In this document: piece by piece, positions 6,690 through 7,553 of the stretch | How positions within the stretch are numbered: position 1 is the first letter of the stretch | How the letters are laid out: every line of letters begins with the position of its first letter | Assembly: GCA_003506065.1 (NCBI GenBank) | Contig: DNXA01000100.1 | Coordinates: 1 to 7,553 of the forward strand | Source: Actinomycetota bacterium | Lineage (GTDB): Bacteria; Actinomycetota; Actinomycetes; S36-B12 | DNA: 7,553 nt | Direction: 5' to 3' | Translations under genes and position numbers: made by a program | Notes under the pieces: model-generated | What the model was told of the DNA's origin: nothing | The model's input: only the letters and a program-made list of their open reading frames with translations | The model's database searches: none

Positions 6690-7553
6690 ACCAAGAGGTC
6701 GCGGATCTGGCGATGCAGCGAGCGATTTCACTGGCATACCAAGGTCCACGCAGCACAAATCCGAGAGTGGGCTGCGTCATCATTGACGAGTTCGGAATCG
6801 AACTCGGTGCGGGATTTCATCACGGTGCTGGAACGGCGCATGCTGAGGTCGAGGCACTGGCAATCGCGGGAGAAGGTGCAAAAGGTGCCACTGCAGTGGT
6901 CACCCTTGAGCCCTGCAGTCATACAGGTCGTACCGGCCCGTGCACTGAAGCGCTGATCGCAGCGGGCATTGCGCGCGTGGTGTATGCCCAGAAGGATCCA
7001 ACGAGCGAAGCCTCCGGCGGCGCGGCAGTCCTGAAGGATGCAGGCGTCGAGGTCATTGAAGGACTTGAGCTTGAGGCAGCTGCGCGCATCAACACCGCGT
7101 GGACTCATGTGCAGCTCACTGGCCGGCCATATGTCGTATTGAAGCTGGCTCACACCCTTGATGCCCGAGTCTCCGATGGCAGCGGTGGTCGGACCCCCAT
7201 CTCCGGGGCTGCTGCTCGATTCATCACCCATGAACTCCGCTCGCAAAGTGACGCGGTGCTCGTGGGCACCGCCACTGCGCTCACGGACGATCCCCAACTC
7301 ACCGTGCGTGAGTTCGCTGTTGATGCGCAGCCCCTGCGTGTGGTGATGGGTCAGCGCGAACTCCCGGAAGCGCTGCGGGTGCTTGACGATGCTGCGCCAA
7401 CCCTGCTGATCCAGGAGTCGGACCCGCAGCGCGCGCTGGAAATGCTGTTGGCTGCCGGGGTCCAGCAGGTGCTGCTTGAGGGCGGCCCGACCCTGGCAGC
7501 GGCGTTCCTGGAAGCCGAATGTGTCGACGAAGTGGTGTGGTTCATCGCTCCCA
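6677..7553 (+). CDS. ribD: Bifunctional diaminohydroxyphosphoribosylaminopyrimidine deaminase / 5-amino-6-(5-phosphoribosylamino)uracil reductase RibD, 5' part
   Basis: RibD (RibG) carries out two successive steps of riboflavin synthesis: deamination of the pyrimidine ring, then NADPH-dependent reduction of the ribose chain. 292 codons are visible and the frame runs off the window, so the C-terminus is missing. The deaminase domain (about 8-145) has NPRVGC (28-33), the zinc/proton-shuttle HAEVEAL (55-61), and [12 protein letters not shown] (78-89) with zinc ligands Cys80 and Cys89. The reductase domain starts near 151 ([17 protein letters not shown]) and includes [21 protein letters not shown] (191-211) and LLEGGPTL (266-273). 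The ATG at 6677 lies inside rpe, giving a 13-base overlap; it keeps the helix ending [12 protein letters not shown] intact, whereas the next ATG (6713) would cut it, and AGG lies four bases upstream. Riboflavin genes such as ribE commonly follow, but that lies outside the window. Confidence 0.94.
   Translation, partial: MQPLNQEVADLAMQRAISLAYQGPRSTNPRVGCVIIDEFGIELGAGFHHGAGTAHAEVEALAIAGEGAKGATAVVTLEPCSHTGRTGPCTEALIAAGIARVVYAQKDPTSEASGGAAVLKDAGVEVIEGLELEAAARINTAWTHVQLTGRPYVVLKLAHTLDARVSDGSGGRTPISGAAARFITHELRSQSDAVLVGTATALTDDPQLTVREFAVDAQPLRVVMGQRELPEALRVLDDAAPTLLIQESDPQRALEMLLAAGVQQVLLEGGPTLAAAFLEAECVDEVVWFIAP

Noticed and set aside
6908..6943. RibD zinc motif with GRTGPC instead of GRTPPC
   Set aside because: This is a known actinobacterial variant and both zinc-binding cysteines are present.
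1..7553. Search for mobile elements, CRISPR arrays, tRNA/rRNA genes, riboswitches, toxin-antitoxin or defence genes
   Set aside because: The window is nearly fully occupied by eight housekeeping genes on one strand; no long repeats, RNA-gene signatures or foreign-looking segments were seen. A riboflavin (FMN) riboswitch has no room before ribD because the gene overlaps rpe.

Overview
The window looks like an ordinary chromosomal stretch of a high-GC actinobacterium. The base composition is GC-rich by eye (roughly 60%, not computed). The proteins carry actinobacterial forms of their motifs: a ThyX with NEESGRY, a DapA with KDAKGDL after the active-site strand, an RNase J with a Pro-rich start followed by ALGGLGEIGRN, and an Fmt with NLHFSLLPAWRG. 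The gene order thyX-dapA-rnj is a known actinobacterial arrangement, and leaderless starts are common in this phylum. I cannot assign a genus from the sequence alone.

All eight genes lie on the + strand and almost no DNA is non-coding; the longest gap is 35 bases, so there is no gene-free stretch of 300 bases. In order: the 3' part of thyX (1-531, flavin-dependent thymidylate synthase), dapA (550-1461, 4-hydroxy-tetrahydrodipicolinate synthase), rnj (1458-3137, ribonuclease J), def (3173-3715, peptide deformylase), fmt (3719-4648, methionyl-tRNA formyltransferase), rsmB (4645-5991, 16S rRNA m5C967 methyltransferase), rpe (6021-6689, ribulose-phosphate 3-epimerase) and the 5' part of ribD (6677-7553, bifunctional riboflavin deaminase/reductase).

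Spacing divides the run into blocks: (thyX), dapA-rnj, def-fmt-rsmB and rpe-ribD. Genes inside a block touch or overlap (4-bp ATGA overlaps at dapA/rnj and fmt/rsmB, a 3-bp gap at def/fmt, a 13-bp overlap at rpe/ribD). Each of the three gaps, before dapA, def and rpe, contains a TAnnnT hexamer 6-7 bases upstream of the start codon and no usable Shine-Dalgarno sequence. This is the geometry of leaderless transcription. The genes before these gaps all end in TAG.

Functionally the window covers housekeeping: dTMP synthesis, lysine/diaminopimelate synthesis, RNA processing, formylation of initiator Met-tRNA and later deformylation of nascent proteins, 16S rRNA methylation, the pentose phosphate pathway and the start of riboflavin synthesis (ribulose 5-phosphate, the Rpe substrate, is also a riboflavin precursor). 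I saw no mobile element, CRISPR array, RNA gene, toxin-antitoxin or defence system, and no convincing undescribed system. The points most worth checking are the repeated leaderless-promoter geometry, a hairpin at the rnj/def boundary, and the direct junction of two conserved gene blocks.
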